DNA of 64,000 nucleotides from NCBI GenBank assembly GCA_965277595.1, contig CBDIDH010000002.1, positions 4,278,001-4,342,000 on the forward strand. Direction: 5' to 3'. This document shows, piece after piece, positions 51,701-59,827 of the stretch. Every line of letters begins with the position of its first letter. Positions within the stretch are counted from its first letter, which is position 1. The notes under the pieces are model-generated. The model saw only the letters and a list, made by a program, of their open reading frames with translations. It was not told the DNA's origin and searched no databases. The position numbers and the translations under genes were made by a program. Origin of the DNA: CBDIDH01 sp965277595. Its GTDB lineage: Bacteria > Planctomycetota > Planctomycetia > Isosphaerales > Isosphaeraceae.

Positions 51701-54700
51701 CCGGCAAGCCGGGCGATCAGCAGCAACAGAATCCGCAAGCCGGCAAGCAGGGTGATGCGCAGCAGCAGAATCCGCAAAGTGGCAAGCCGGGCGATCAAAC
51801 CCAGCAGAACGCCTCGAACTCGATGAACCAAAAGGGTGATCAGCCGCAAGCCGGCAAGCCGGGCGATCAAACGCAGCAAAACCCCCAAGCTGGTAAGCAG
51901 GGCGATGCGCAGCAGCAGAATCCGCAAGCCGGCAAGCCGGGCGATCAAACCCAGCAGAACGCCCCGAGCCCTGCGAACCAAAAGGGTGATCAGCAACAGA
52001 ATCCGCAAGCCGGCAAGCCGGGCGATCAGCAGCAACAGAATCCGCAAGCCGGCAAGCAGGGTGATGCGCAGCAGCAGAATCCGCAAAGTGGCAAGCCGGG
52101 CGATCAAACCCAGCAGAACGCCTCGAACTCGATGAACCAAAAGGGTGATCAGCCGCAAGCCGGCAAGCCGGGCGATCAAACGCAGCAAAACCCCCAAGCT
52201 GGTAAGCAGGGCGATGCGCAGCAGCAGAATCCGCAAGCCGGCAAGCCGGGCGATCAAACGCAGCAGAACGCCTTGAACTCGATGAACCAAAAGGGTGATC
52301 AACCGCAAAACCCGCAAGCCGGCAAGCCGGGCGATCCGCAGCAGCAGAATCCGCAAGCTGGCAAGCCGGGCGATCAAACCCAGCAGAACGCCCCGAGCCC
52401 TGCGAACCAAAAGGGTGATCAGCAACAGAATCCGCAAGCCGGCAAGCCGGGCGATCAGCAGCAACAGAATCCGCAAGCCGGCAAGCAGGGTGATGCGCAG
52501 CAGCAGAATCCGCAAGCCGGCAAGCAGGGCGATCAAACCCAGCAGAACGCCTCGAACTCGATGAACCAAAAGGGTGATCAACCGCAAAGCCCGCAAGCCG
52601 GTAAGCCGGGCGATCAAACGCAGCAGAATCCGCAAGCCGGCAAGCCGGGCGATCCGCAGCAGCAGAATCCGCAAGCCGGCAAGCCGGGCGATCCGCAGCA
52701 GCAGAATCCGCAAGCCGGCAAGCAGGGCGATCAAACGCAGCAGAACGCCTCGAACTCGATGAACCAAAAGGGTGATCAGCCGCAAGCCGGCAAGCCGGGC
52801 GATCCGCAGCAGCAGAATCCGCAAGCCGGCAAGCAGGGCGATCAAACGCAGCAGAACGCCCCGAGCCCTGCGAACCAAAAGGGTGATCAGCAACAGAATC
52901 CGCAAGCCGGCAAGCCGGGCGATGCGCAGCAGCAGAATCCGCAAACTGGCAAGCCGGGCGATCAAACCCAGCAGAACGCCTCGAACTCGATGAACCAAAA
53001 GGGTGATCAGCCGCAAGCCGGCAAGCCGGGCGATCAAACCCAGCAGAACGCCCCGAGCCCTGCGAACCAAAAGGGTGATCAGCAACAGAATCCGCAAGCC
53101 GGCAAGCCGGGCGATCAGCAGCAACAGAATCCGCAAGCCGGCAAGCCGGGCGATGCGCAGCAGCAGAATCCGCAAACTGGCAAGCCGGGCGATCAAACCC
53201 AGCAGAACGCCTCGAACTCGATGAACCAAAAGGGTGATCAACCGCGAAACCCGCAAGCCGGCAAGCCGGGCGATGCGCAGCAGCAGCAGAATCCGCAAGC
53301 CGGCAAGCCGGGCGATCAGCAGCAGCAGCAGAATCCGCAAGCCGGTAAGCCGGGCGATCAGCAGCAGCAGAACCCGCAGGCTGGCAAGTCGGGTGATCAA
53401 CAGCAGCAGCAGCAGCAACAGCAGCAGCAGAACGCTCCGAACCCAATGAACCAAAACGGTGATCCGCATAAGAATCCGCAAGCTGGTAAGCAAGCCGATC
53501 AATCACAGCAGAACCCGCAAGCTGGCAAACAAGCTCTTCCGCAGCAACAAAGTCCGCAAAATGCCAAGCAAGGCAATCAACCACGGCAATCTCCGCAAGC
53601 CGGCAAACAGGGCGATCCACAAAAGAAGAATCAGGGCGATCAACCACAAAATCCGCAAAACGCCAGACAAGGCGATCAGCCACAAAATTCCCAGGGCTCG
53701 GACACCACGACGTCGGACGCTCGCAATCCAGCGGACAGGAAAAACCCCGCTCAGAACGACAAACAGGAACAAAAAGACGCCAGCCAGGCCAAGAACGCGC
53801 CCCAGTCGAAAGACAAAAACGAAGAGAAAACGAAGCCAACTTCCAGCTCCGCCAAGCCTGCTTCCAGGGATCAGGCCAAGACCAAAGACGCTCAAAAAAA
53901 CGAAGAAGAAAAGAAAGACAAGTACACCCAGCCTCCCAAAAAGGAAGACACTCCCAAGAAGAAAAACGATCCGACGCGCAAGCCTCAGAACGACCCCGAG
54001 GAACCTCCGCCCGCGCAAACCCAGGAGCCGCGGCCTGAACAACAACCACCCCCGCCTCCGCAAGGCAGCAGCAATAATGCTTCGGGCAATAGCGGCCAGA
54101 ATGCGTCGCTGGGTGGGCAGTCGCCGACCGGGAACAAGCCGCCACAGGGAGGTTCGGCAGGACAGAACGGGATGAAAGGCAATCAGCAGGGTGCCGGTTC
54201 GCAGTCCAGCCCGGGTGGACAGCCTGAAAAGAACGGGGCCGGATCGACTCCGAATGCGCAGGGCTCGCCCTCCAGTAGCCCAGGTTCCAGCTCCAGCAGC
54301 GGTAACCCTTCCAGAGGTCAGCCCAGTCAGAACGGCCAGCAATCTCAGAGCGGTCAACCCGGTCAGAATGGGCAAGGGCAAGGACAAGGGCAAGGACAAG
54401 GGTCGTCAACCGGCAAGGGAAACAGCGCGAACAGCGGAAAAGAGGGGGAGTCCGGACGAAATCCGTCGACCTCGCGGCCCGATTCGCAAGGCGCGGGAAC
54501 AGGAAAAGCGGGTTCGGGTGCGCAGGCGAACAAGGGAGAATCAAGCCAGACGGGTCAGAGCGGCGGATCATCGTCAAACGGCAAGGCGTCCAGCAGCGGC
54601 GAGACTTCGGGCAAGACAGCGGAGCAAGGCCAGACCGCCAGCAAGTCGGGAGCCGAATCAACCTCGAACGGCTCCAAAGACGGCAACCAGACGGGTCGTC

Positions 54701-55434
54701 AGGGAGAAGGCCCTCCGCGGAAGGGCAATCAAAACGGCGGGAACCCAGAGCAGTCAGGCAAGGCTGCCTCGCAACCGGGTGAGCCGTCGCAAGGATCGCA
54801 AAACCAGGGCGAAGGGGCCTCCAAAAACCCCAGGGGCGAGGGCGGCCAGCAGGGCGGCGGACGCAATAACAGTGGTGGCGGCGGTAAGGGCGGACCGTCC
54901 GACAGCGCGGGGGAACCGACGACGGATGAGTCCAAGGAAACGCCCCACGCCCAGAGCCCGCAAGAAACGATGGCCGAGACCGTGGCCCCCAAGAACATCT
55001 CGCAGTCGGAACTGGTCCTCAGGAAGGTCAAGGACCTGATCAAGAACGATCAGGTCACCCCCGAAATGCTCAAGGAAATGGGCATGTCGCGCGAGGAGTT
55101 GAATCAGTTCGTTGACAAATTTGACAAGGCCCCCAAGTCGGAGCCAGGCGCCGGCCGGGAGATCGAAGTCAAGCCAGGCAAGACCCAGGCCAACCCAGCC
55201 TCGAACACCAGCCTGCCTGACTTGAACCCCGGAACGCGGGTCAGTTCCAGCATGATCCGCGACCGTGGCGGAATTCCTCAAGACACCGTCCGCGGCAATA
55301 ACGAAGGGGTACGGTTCGCCCCGCCGCCCGAATGGCAAACGAAGTTCAACGCCTACCGTAACAGCCTCTCGCGGTCAAAGACCCTGAACCCGGCTGGTCG
55401 CTCGACGCCCGACGGGGCCGCCGGCGGCCAGTAA
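48727..55434 (+). CDS. Giant membrane-anchored repeat protein, DUF4175-like N-terminus
   Basis: A 2235-aa protein. Residues 35-85 hold two membrane helices and 157-183 a third, followed by an extracytoplasmic beta-sandwich region to about 520 resembling DUF4175 proteins (RPEITVPSNVQVPLLMTATDDFGIKEALLSVRQGNE). From 520 to 780 comes a disordered P/N/Q-rich linker, from about 780 to 1660 about 60 copies of an 11-13 residue unit of the type QNPQAGKPGDQTQ, then K/S/G/Q-rich low complexity to about 2085, and a conserved C-terminus with the helix SELVLRKVKDLIKNDQVTPEMLKEM. AAGGAG precedes the ATG. The protein could be an extended envelope tether or matrix component; the function is unknown. Confidence 0.88.
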   Translation: MALGTQPVGKLLDYEQYIDHQIERTRARIKMTDVLTACLILATAALGVLFLEVVLDHLVGLPFWVRGAVLWVSLAWGLAYAAVRVVLPLVSRVNGLYAAKTIEGSDPTFKNSLLNYLTLKRHRDDISRSFLAAVESRAVKDLTRVEIDTVVDQRGLLQMFYALAAVVVIFCLYSALTPKSILDSVRRALIQDVVRPTNTRLVGIKPGDNKELSQVVSGSNVPFMVEIQGTRPSRVVLHYSVDGGKYFMTSELVPGNFYDPWQTTLRDVRQSLDYYLTGGDAESLRYHLKVLPAPMVTAVNVDYEFPTYTGVAPRKDVEGGEIEAIEGTRVTVKARTNEPAVSGYLAFNKGREDKNPRMEVSETDPRLLIGRFEVRESGTYSIKFKTTGGQVNPDPVVYDIKAIPDKAPSEVAFLRPDRPEITVPSNVQVPLLMTATDDFGIKEALLSVRQGNETLYSVNLLENQKPARRFKGTFTIDLAEKKVKPGSQVEYVLTVRDTKEPIPNRGESTRQIIKVGEPVKDEERQAQNEHARKDEQEAEKQLPEEPSAASVDESPAPADDKAAADRDPQANGNPNANDRANAPQPKDSGRADSPDEQAGNSEPPALPPDKLAKLEEMLNRQARQQPQQAPRSNGAQSPRTNSGSATQANTPSGGKTQTNPAARNQPPSQPQTDPASQGNSVPPAATTPPSDNSAPPPPGNPGVNNPADNVSRANEANPSQAPNPNANSPSQPNRAAPSPNQPGSTPSRTNSSSPASPSNPNKDTSRPPDPSATMPQPANPQPNTQNGKQGDQTQQNPQAGKSGDQTQNPRGGKQGDPSQNPQAGKPGDQTQQNAPSPANQKGDQQQNPQASKPGDAQQQNPQAGKQGDPQQQNPQAGKQGDQTQQNASNSMNQKGDQPQAGKPGDQTQQNPQAGKPGDQTQQNPQAGKPGDQTQQNPQAGKPGDPQQQNPQAGKPGDAQQQNPQAGKPGDQTQQNAPSPANQKGDQQQNPQAGKPGDQQQQNPQAGKQGDAQQQNPQSGKPGDQTQQNASNSMNQKGDQPQAGKPGDQTQQNPQAGKQGDAQQQNPQAGKPGDQTQQNAPSPANQKGDQQQNPQAGKPGDQQQQNPQAGKQGDAQQQNPQSGKPGDQTQQNASNSMNQKGDQPQAGKPGDQTQQNPQAGKQGDAQQQNPQAGKPGDQTQQNALNSMNQKGDQPQNPQAGKPGDPQQQNPQAGKPGDQTQQNAPSPANQKGDQQQNPQAGKPGDQQQQNPQAGKQGDAQQQNPQAGKQGDQTQQNASNSMNQKGDQPQSPQAGKPGDQTQQNPQAGKPGDPQQQNPQAGKPGDPQQQNPQAGKQGDQTQQNASNSMNQKGDQPQAGKPGDPQQQNPQAGKQGDQTQQNAPSPANQKGDQQQNPQAGKPGDAQQQNPQTGKPGDQTQQNASNSMNQKGDQPQAGKPGDQTQQNAPSPANQKGDQQQNPQAGKPGDQQQQNPQAGKPGDAQQQNPQTGKPGDQTQQNASNSMNQKGDQPRNPQAGKPGDAQQQQNPQAGKPGDQQQQQNPQAGKPGDQQQQNPQAGKSGDQQQQQQQQQQQNAPNPMNQNGDPHKNPQAGKQADQSQQNPQAGKQALPQQQSPQNAKQGNQPRQSPQAGKQGDPQKKNQGDQPQNPQNARQGDQPQNSQGSDTTTSDARNPADRKNPAQNDKQEQKDASQAKNAPQSKDKNEEKTKPTSSSAKPASRDQAKTKDAQKNEEEKKDKYTQPPKKEDTPKKKNDPTRKPQNDPEEPPPAQTQEPRPEQQPPPPPQGSSNNASGNSGQNASLGGQSPTGNKPPQGGSAGQNGMKGNQQGAGSQSSPGGQPEKNGAGSTPNAQGSPSSSPGSSSSSGNPSRGQPSQNGQQSQSGQPGQNGQGQGQGQGQGSSTGKGNSANSGKEGESGRNPSTSRPDSQGAGTGKAGSGAQANKGESSQTGQSGGSSSNGKASSSGETSGKTAEQGQTASKSGAESTSNGSKDGNQTGRQGEGPPRKGNQNGGNPEQSGKAASQPGEPSQGSQNQGEGASKNPRGEGGQQGGGRNNSGGGGKGGPSDSAGEPTTDESKETPHAQSPQETMAETVAPKNISQSELVLRKVKDLIKNDQVTPEMLKEMGMSREELNQFVDKFDKAPKSEPGAGREIEVKPGKTQANPASNTSLPDLNPGTRVSSSMIRDRGGIPQDTVRGNNEGVRFAPPPEWQTKFNAYRNSLSRSKTLNPAGRSTPDGAAGGQ
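51061..53460 (+). repeat. In-frame coding minisatellite, about 60 units of 33-39 bases
   Basis: The unit reads like CAGAATCCGCAAGCCGGC plus AAGCCGGGCGATCAAACGCAG, encoding QNPQAGKPGDQTQ, with variant ends (DPQQ, DAQQ, DQQQ) and spacer modules (NAPSPANQKGDQQ and NASNSMNQKGDQP). All length changes are multiples of three. Nucleotide identity between units is so high that recent expansion by slippage or unequal exchange is likely. A pure CAG/CAA glutamine run lies at about 53401-53430. Confidence 0.92.
51652..52269 (+). repeat. Near-perfect 309-bp tandem duplication
   Basis: 51652-51960 and 51961-52269 are identical except for one base (C at 51951, G at 52260). Each block encodes 103 residues made of several smaller units including both spacer modules, so it is a higher-order repeat. 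Confidence 0.9.
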
Positions 55435-55489
55435 CGCGAAGATTCCTCAACGGAAAACGCCGGCGGCCGATCCGAGGACACGCCCCGTC

Positions 55490-57166
55490 ATGTTGACTCC
55501 GATCGTTCCGCCCAGGCGTTACCTGACGGGGTTCGACCCGCAGGACCTGCCGCACCATTTCACCGACGTCCTTGTCATCGGTGGCGGTCTCGCGGGTCTC
55601 CGCGTGGCCCTTGGCATCGCCGAGCCAAACCGCGTCCTCGTCGTCACCAAGGACGAGGTCCGCGAGAGCAACAGCGCCTATGCTCAGGGGGGGATCGCCG
55701 GTGTCCTCGACCCCGAAGACCATTTTGAAGACCACATCGCCGACACCCTCGCCGCCGGTAAGGGCCTCTGCGACCCGAAAGTCGTCGAACTCGTCGTCCG
55801 CGAGGCCCCCCGGCGCATCGCCGAGCTGATCGACTGGGGAACCCACTTCGACGAGGTCAACGGCCAGGTCGCGCTCACCCGAGAAGGAGGCCACTCGCAC
55901 GCCCGAATCGTCCACGCCCTCGGCGACGCGACCGGCCGCGAAGTGATGCGCGCCGTGATCCAGCAGGCGAAGACCCGCCACAACGTTCGGATCTGGCAAA
56001 ACAGCTTCACCATCGATCTGATCACCCACGAGGGCCGATGCCGGGGCGCCCTGGTCTGGGACCGTCGTCGAGGCCCTGCCCTCGTCTGGGCGCGTGCCAT
56101 TCTGCTGGCGACCGGCGGAGCAGGGCAGCTCTATCGCGAGTCCACCAACCCGGCGATCGCCACCGCCGACGGCCACGCCCTCGCCTATCGCGCGGGGGCC
56201 GAACTGCGCGACATGGAGTTCATGCAGTTCCACCCAACAGTGCTTTACATCGCCGGGTCGGCCCGGCACCTGCTTACCGAGGCCCTTCGCGGCGAAGGGG
56301 CCTATCTCCGCGATCGCAACGGCCATCGGTTCATGCCCGACTTTCATCCCCTGGCCGAGCTCGCCCCGCGCGATGACGTCTCGCGCGCGATCACCGAGCA
56401 GATGGCCAGAACCCGCCACCCCTGCGTCTACCTCGACCTCTCGCACCTCGACGCCGCCACCGTCCGCCGACGGTTTCCGGGCATCGACCACCTCTGCCGA
56501 GGCTTTGACCTCGACATCGCCCGCGACCCGATCCCGGTCCGCCCAGGCGCTCATTACATGATCGGCGGAGTCACCGTCGATCACGACGCCCGGACCACCC
56601 TTCCCGGCCTCTGGGCCGCGGGCGAGGTCACCAGTTCCGGCCTCCACGGCGCCAACCGCCTCGCCTCGAACAGCCTCCTCGAAGGACTCGTCCACGGCGC
56701 CCGAGCCGCCGAGGACATCAGCCAGATCCTCGCCTCGGGGGGCCGCCCTCCTCTGGAAGTCCCCCCGGTCGCCGCGGTTGACTACCCCGACGGCCACGAA
56801 CCGCTTGATCTGGCCGACATCCGGGAATCACTTCGGTCCTTGATGTGGCGGTCGGTCGGCATCATTCGAGACGCTCAAGGGCTTGACGAGGCGGCCGAAC
56901 AGGTGGATTTCTGGTGCCGCTACGTCCTCGGCCAGGTCTTCCACGATCCAGCCGGCTGGACCCTTCAAAATATGCTCACGGTCGCCCGGTTGATGATCTC
57001 CGCCGCCCGATCTCGCGAGGAATCGCGAGGCGTGCACACCCGGAGCGATTTTCCCGACCCCGACCCCTCCTGGAACCGTCACCTCACCCTCCGCTCCCCC
57101 GATGCCTCACCTTCGAACCCACTCTTGCTCGAATCCTCCTCATCCGGGTCGATCAACACTCATTGA
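55490..57166 (+). CDS. nadB: L-aspartate oxidase
   Basis: A 558-aa flavoprotein that oxidises aspartate to iminoaspartate for NAD synthesis. VLVIGGGLAGLRVALG binds FAD, SNSAYAQGGIAGVL and HIADTLAAGKGLCD are family-specific, EGGHSHARIVHALGDATG and MEFMQFHPTVLY line the active site, GAHYMIGGVTVD and GLWAAGEVTSSGLHGANRLASNSLLEGLVHG complete the core. The last 60 residues are a variable tail. No nadA or nadC is near, so it stands alone. The similar succinate dehydrogenase subunit is excluded by the HSHAR and GGV motifs. Confidence 0.94.
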   Translation: MLTPIVPPRRYLTGFDPQDLPHHFTDVLVIGGGLAGLRVALGIAEPNRVLVVTKDEVRESNSAYAQGGIAGVLDPEDHFEDHIADTLAAGKGLCDPKVVELVVREAPRRIAELIDWGTHFDEVNGQVALTREGGHSHARIVHALGDATGREVMRAVIQQAKTRHNVRIWQNSFTIDLITHEGRCRGALVWDRRRGPALVWARAILLATGGAGQLYRESTNPAIATADGHALAYRAGAELRDMEFMQFHPTVLYIAGSARHLLTEALRGEGAYLRDRNGHRFMPDFHPLAELAPRDDVSRAITEQMARTRHPCVYLDLSHLDAATVRRRFPGIDHLCRGFDLDIARDPIPVRPGAHYMIGGVTVDHDARTTLPGLWAAGEVTSSGLHGANRLASNSLLEGLVHGARAAEDISQILASGGRPPLEVPPVAAVDYPDGHEPLDLADIRESLRSLMWRSVGIIRDAQGLDEAAEQVDFWCRYVLGQVFHDPAGWTLQNMLTVARLMISAARSREESRGVHTRSDFPDPDPSWNRHLTLRSPDASPSNPLLLESSSSGSINTH

Positions 57167-57180
57167 GTGTGATCAGAGCG

Positions 57181-58077
57181 TCAGTCGATTTCCGAGAGCC
57201 GCCTGATCCCGGTTTCGACTTTCACCGGGGGATCAAGCCAGCGGTTTTTGGGAACGACCCGAGGAACGAACCCAACCAGGCATTCGGGGCGAAACTGGAC
57301 GATCTGGTCGAGCTTCGCGTCGATCAGCGGACTCTTTGCGTCTTGCAAGAGGGTGAGAACGTGGGCGTCGTCGCCGTACAGGTCCGACTTTCGAATCGCG
57401 CCGATGCGGAACCCTTCGCGAAGGGCGTCGGCAAACTCATTATAGATATAAGCCTCGGTTGGGCTCGCCCACCAGTCGCGATTCATCAGGCCGAATAGCC
57501 GGGCGGCCTCGCGGGCAACCTCGGCATTTTGGAAGGCGATTGTCGCGTCGACGACCGTCAGGTCGGCCAGAACCCGCCCCGCGGCCTCGGCCGAGACGAC
57601 GCCGCAGGCCATGCCATCGCGGAGGAAGTAGTCCACCCGGTCAGCGCAGAGCCAGGGGAGGGGGCGTTCCAGGATCGGATAAATCGAGTCGTCGTAAAAT
57701 TCGCGAGGGGCGAAGCCCAGCGATTCCAGCGGCCCGACCATGTCGGGGCGATCGAGAAAGACGGGTTTCAGGGCCTCGTGGTGATCTTGCTCCTCGGACG
57801 AAAAAACAAAGTCCACCGCGTGCGAAAAGGCCGTATGCGAGATGTCGTGCAAGAGCCCCGCGACCTGTTCGCGCAGGCAGGCGCCGAGGCGTTTCAAAAG
57901 AAGGTAAACGCCCAGGCTGTGCTCGAACCGGGTCACCGTCTTGAAGGGGAAGGCGAAGGCCGACGGACCCGCCTGCTTCACTCCGTCGAGCCGCCGGAAG
58001 GTGGGCGATTGGATCACGGCGAGGATCTTCGGGTCGTCAACGACGACCTCGCCATAGACCCGGTCATTCCAGCGCAT
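57181..58077 (-). CDS. HD-domain phosphohydrolase (dGTPase/SAMHD1-like)
   Basis: A 298-aa HD protein. RFEHSLGVYLL gives the first histidine, LLHDISHTAFSHAVDFVF the HD pair and following helix, and LCADRVDYFLRD the final aspartate. The order H...HD...D and the IQSPTFRRLDGVKQAG start match the YdhJ/SAMHD1-like group that hydrolyses nucleotides. It is convergent with nadB. The substrate is not determined; dNTPs are the most likely. Confidence 0.88.
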   Translation of the reverse strand: MRWNDRVYGEVVVDDPKILAVIQSPTFRRLDGVKQAGPSAFAFPFKTVTRFEHSLGVYLLLKRLGACLREQVAGLLHDISHTAFSHAVDFVFSSEEQDHHEALKPVFLDRPDMVGPLESLGFAPREFYDDSIYPILERPLPWLCADRVDYFLRDGMACGVVSAEAAGRVLADLTVVDATIAFQNAEVAREAARLFGLMNRDWWASPTEAYIYNEFADALREGFRIGAIRKSDLYGDDAHVLTLLQDAKSPLIDAKLDQIVQFRPECLVGFVPRVVPKNRWLDPPVKVETGIRRLSEID

Positions 58078-58182
58078 CGAGCCTTCTCCCGGTCCCGTTC
58101 AGGACCCGCGTCGGGCCCTCTCGACATTGATGATCGGAGGAATGGCCCTGATTTTCAAGCGGGCCGGGTCACGGATCAGGAC

Positions 58183-58274
58183 GATTGCAAAGTCCCGATG
58201 ACCGATGTCCGAAAATTCTTCCTCTTTGGTCATCCAGCCTTGGTCATTGGTCATGGAAAGTACAGACTTTGCAA
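58183..58274. repeat. MITE-like palindromic element with 10-bp terminal inverted repeats
   Basis: TTGCAAAGTC at 58185-58194 and GACTTTGCAA at 58265-58274 are perfect inverted ends of a 90-base unit. Inside are CCGATGACC on the left and GGTCATTGGTCATGG on the right, words shared with 517-575 and 12880-12971. Positions 58183-58205 match 12949-12971 exactly in inverse orientation. There is no coding frame inside. Confidence 0.75.
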
Positions 58275-58313
58275 ACCTTCTGGGTCGCGGATTCAGCTTC
58301 GCGGGGCGTTCCG

Positions 58314-58330
58314 CCGACCCTTCGGGTCGG
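58314..58330. promoter_or_regulatory. Perfect hairpin upstream of the ABC binding-protein gene
   Basis: CCGACCC at 58314-58320 and GGGTCGG at 58324-58330 pair perfectly around TTC. It lies directly before a TAAGAT word (58332-58337), which with TTCCGC at 58309-58314 could be a weak promoter; the hairpin would then occupy the spacer. No T run follows, so it is not a terminator. Confidence 0.35.
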
Positions 58331-58443
58331 CTAAGATGAGACAAAGGGTCGACGCGCGCCCGCACGTCGTTTCGCGCTTCGAGGGCTTGGGTCTCCTCAG
58401 GCGCCTTTCATTTTCCGCGAAATCCACACAGGGGACGGCTGAC

Positions 58444-59523
58444 GTGATCAAGATCGAAGATGCCGCGCGCGGGGCCATCGCGGCCCTGCTTCTGATGCTC
58501 GGGGCCGGCTGCGGCGGAACCTCGGAGACCGGTTCAACGGGCAGCAGTCCGGGGGCGACCGACGCGAAGTCGACCGACGCGGCCAAGGGGCCTCGACTGC
58601 TCTTTATCACCAACAGCAACTCCGACTGGTGGAACGCCGTCGAGAAGGGAATGCAAGACGGCGCCGCGAAGTTCGGAGCGCGGGTCGAGATGCGTCGCAA
58701 CGAGGGACAGCCCGAAGGCCAGATCAAGCTTCTCGAAGACGCCCTGAGCCTCTCCGACGTCAAAGGGGTCGCCGTCTCGGTGCTTGAGGCTGAGTCACCC
58801 GGAATCGCCGACAAGATGCGCGACCTTCGCAAGGCCGGAAAAGTGGTCATCGCGGTGGATTCCGACGGCCAGGCCGACACCCGCCGAGCCTATATCGGCA
58901 CGAACAACGTGAGCGCCGGTGAGGTCGCGGGCAAGGCCGCGGCGCAGGTCCGGCCGAAGGGGGGCAAGACCGCCGTCTTCGTCGGCACGATGTCGGCCGC
59001 GAACGCCCGAGATCGCCGCGACGGCTTCTTCAAGGGAGCCGGCCCGGCCTTCGTGAAGGCCGAGGATTTTGAAGACGGCGGCGACAAGATCCGCGCCCAG
59101 GCGAACGTTTCCACGGCCATCACCAAGTATCCCGACCTCGGCGTCCTGCTCGGTCTCTGGTCGTACAACGCGCCGAGGATCGCCGAGGAGGTCGGCAAGA
59201 ATCCCGAGCTGCGCAAGAAGGTCAGCGTCGTCACCTTTGACCTCGATGAGCTGGCCGTTGATTGCATCGAACAGGGCTGGATTGACGCGGCCGTCTGTCA
59301 GAACCCTTACGAGATGGGCTACCAGGGCGTCCGACTCCTGAAAGCGCTCATTGAAGAGGACAAGACGACCATCAGCGAGATGCTTCCGGGTGAGGCCACG
59401 ACCATTGACACCGGCGTCCGGGTGATCGTGCCCTCGAAAGAGTCGCCGGTCAAGGGTGAGAACGTGATCGACATCAAGTCCATGAAGGAATGGCTTTCCA
59501 GCAAGGGCCTGAAGTCGTCCTGA
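58444..59523 (+). CDS. Ribose-type ABC transporter substrate-binding lipoprotein
   Basis: A 359-aa periplasmic binding protein. The N-terminus ends in LMLGAGCGG, a lipobox whose cysteine would be lipidated, then a flexible G/S/T linker and a peripl_BP_4-type domain: LLFITNSNSDWWNAVEKGMQDGA, GVAVSVLEAESPG, VIAVDSDGQADTRRAYIGTNN, FVGTMSAANARDRRDGF, VVTFDLDELAVDCIEQGWIDAAVCQNPYEMGYQGV. This is the RbsB-like sugar-binding group. GTG at 58444 is the start because it is preceded by AGGGG and opens the signal peptide; the frame extends far upstream without meaning. A permease gene of the same type follows after an HU-like gene. The bound sugar is unknown. Confidence 0.9.
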   Translation: MIKIEDAARGAIAALLLMLGAGCGGTSETGSTGSSPGATDAKSTDAAKGPRLLFITNSNSDWWNAVEKGMQDGAAKFGARVEMRRNEGQPEGQIKLLEDALSLSDVKGVAVSVLEAESPGIADKMRDLRKAGKVVIAVDSDGQADTRRAYIGTNNVSAGEVAGKAAAQVRPKGGKTAVFVGTMSAANARDRRDGFFKGAGPAFVKAEDFEDGGDKIRAQANVSTAITKYPDLGVLLGLWSYNAPRIAEEVGKNPELRKKVSVVTFDLDELAVDCIEQGWIDAAVCQNPYEMGYQGVRLLKALIEEDKTTISEMLPGEATTIDTGVRVIVPSKESPVKGENVIDIKSMKEWLSSKGLKSS

Positions 59524-59827
59524 ACCTTTGGAAGGAACCGCGCCGACGCGTCGGTCAAATCCGCCGCGTCGGCCCGACAGGTCCGCCCGATCGTCATAAT
59601 CCGAGGTGGAAGTCGGGGTTTTCAGGCTTCTGGACGCAAAAACCTGCGAAAAAACCGGCATTTTTCAGGGATTGGCGCAGCACGGCCGCGACTTTTGCTG
59701 TAATTATCGAACTAGTGGCTGTTGCGACCAAGTCCCGCGGCGGTCCGCGGTGGCCGAACGAGGGCGTGTGCGAGCGCCTCCGGCAGCCTCCTATCGCGAC
59801 TCTCAACGACTCACGGAGTGCCACGAC
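59524..59827. other. Spacer between the binding protein and HU-like gene
   Basis: These 304 bases hold no supported gene. CCGACGCG at 59543-59550 pairs with CGCGTCGG at 59565-59572, a hairpin without a T run about 20 bases after the lipoprotein stop. The stretch 59690-59715 is A+T-richer and may contain the HU-like promoter, but I see no clear box pair. Confidence 0.4.

Noticed and set aside
51061..53460. Regularly spaced direct repeats that might be taken for a CRISPR array
   Set aside because: The units are contiguous, in one reading frame, and lack unique spacers; lengths vary by multiples of three. No cas gene is near.
50977..53502. 841-codon minus-strand frame of LIARLAGLRILLL units that looks like a membrane protein
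   Set aside because: It is another shadow frame of the same tract; its hydrophobic character comes from the complement of the Q/N/G codons. There is no start context and no non-repeat region.
50903..54661. 1252-codon open frame on the minus strand across the repeat tract
   Set aside because: It is a shadow of the coding minisatellite: a stop-free unit repeated in one frame makes the opposite frames open as well. The translated product is only the same R/P/A/D-rich unit repeated, with no domain or ribosome site.
57529..58443. In-frame upstream extension of the ABC binding-protein gene
   Set aside because: It overlaps the HD-domain gene and the palindromic element, and would bury the signal peptide and lipobox. 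The GTG at 58444 gives a proper lipoprotein start.
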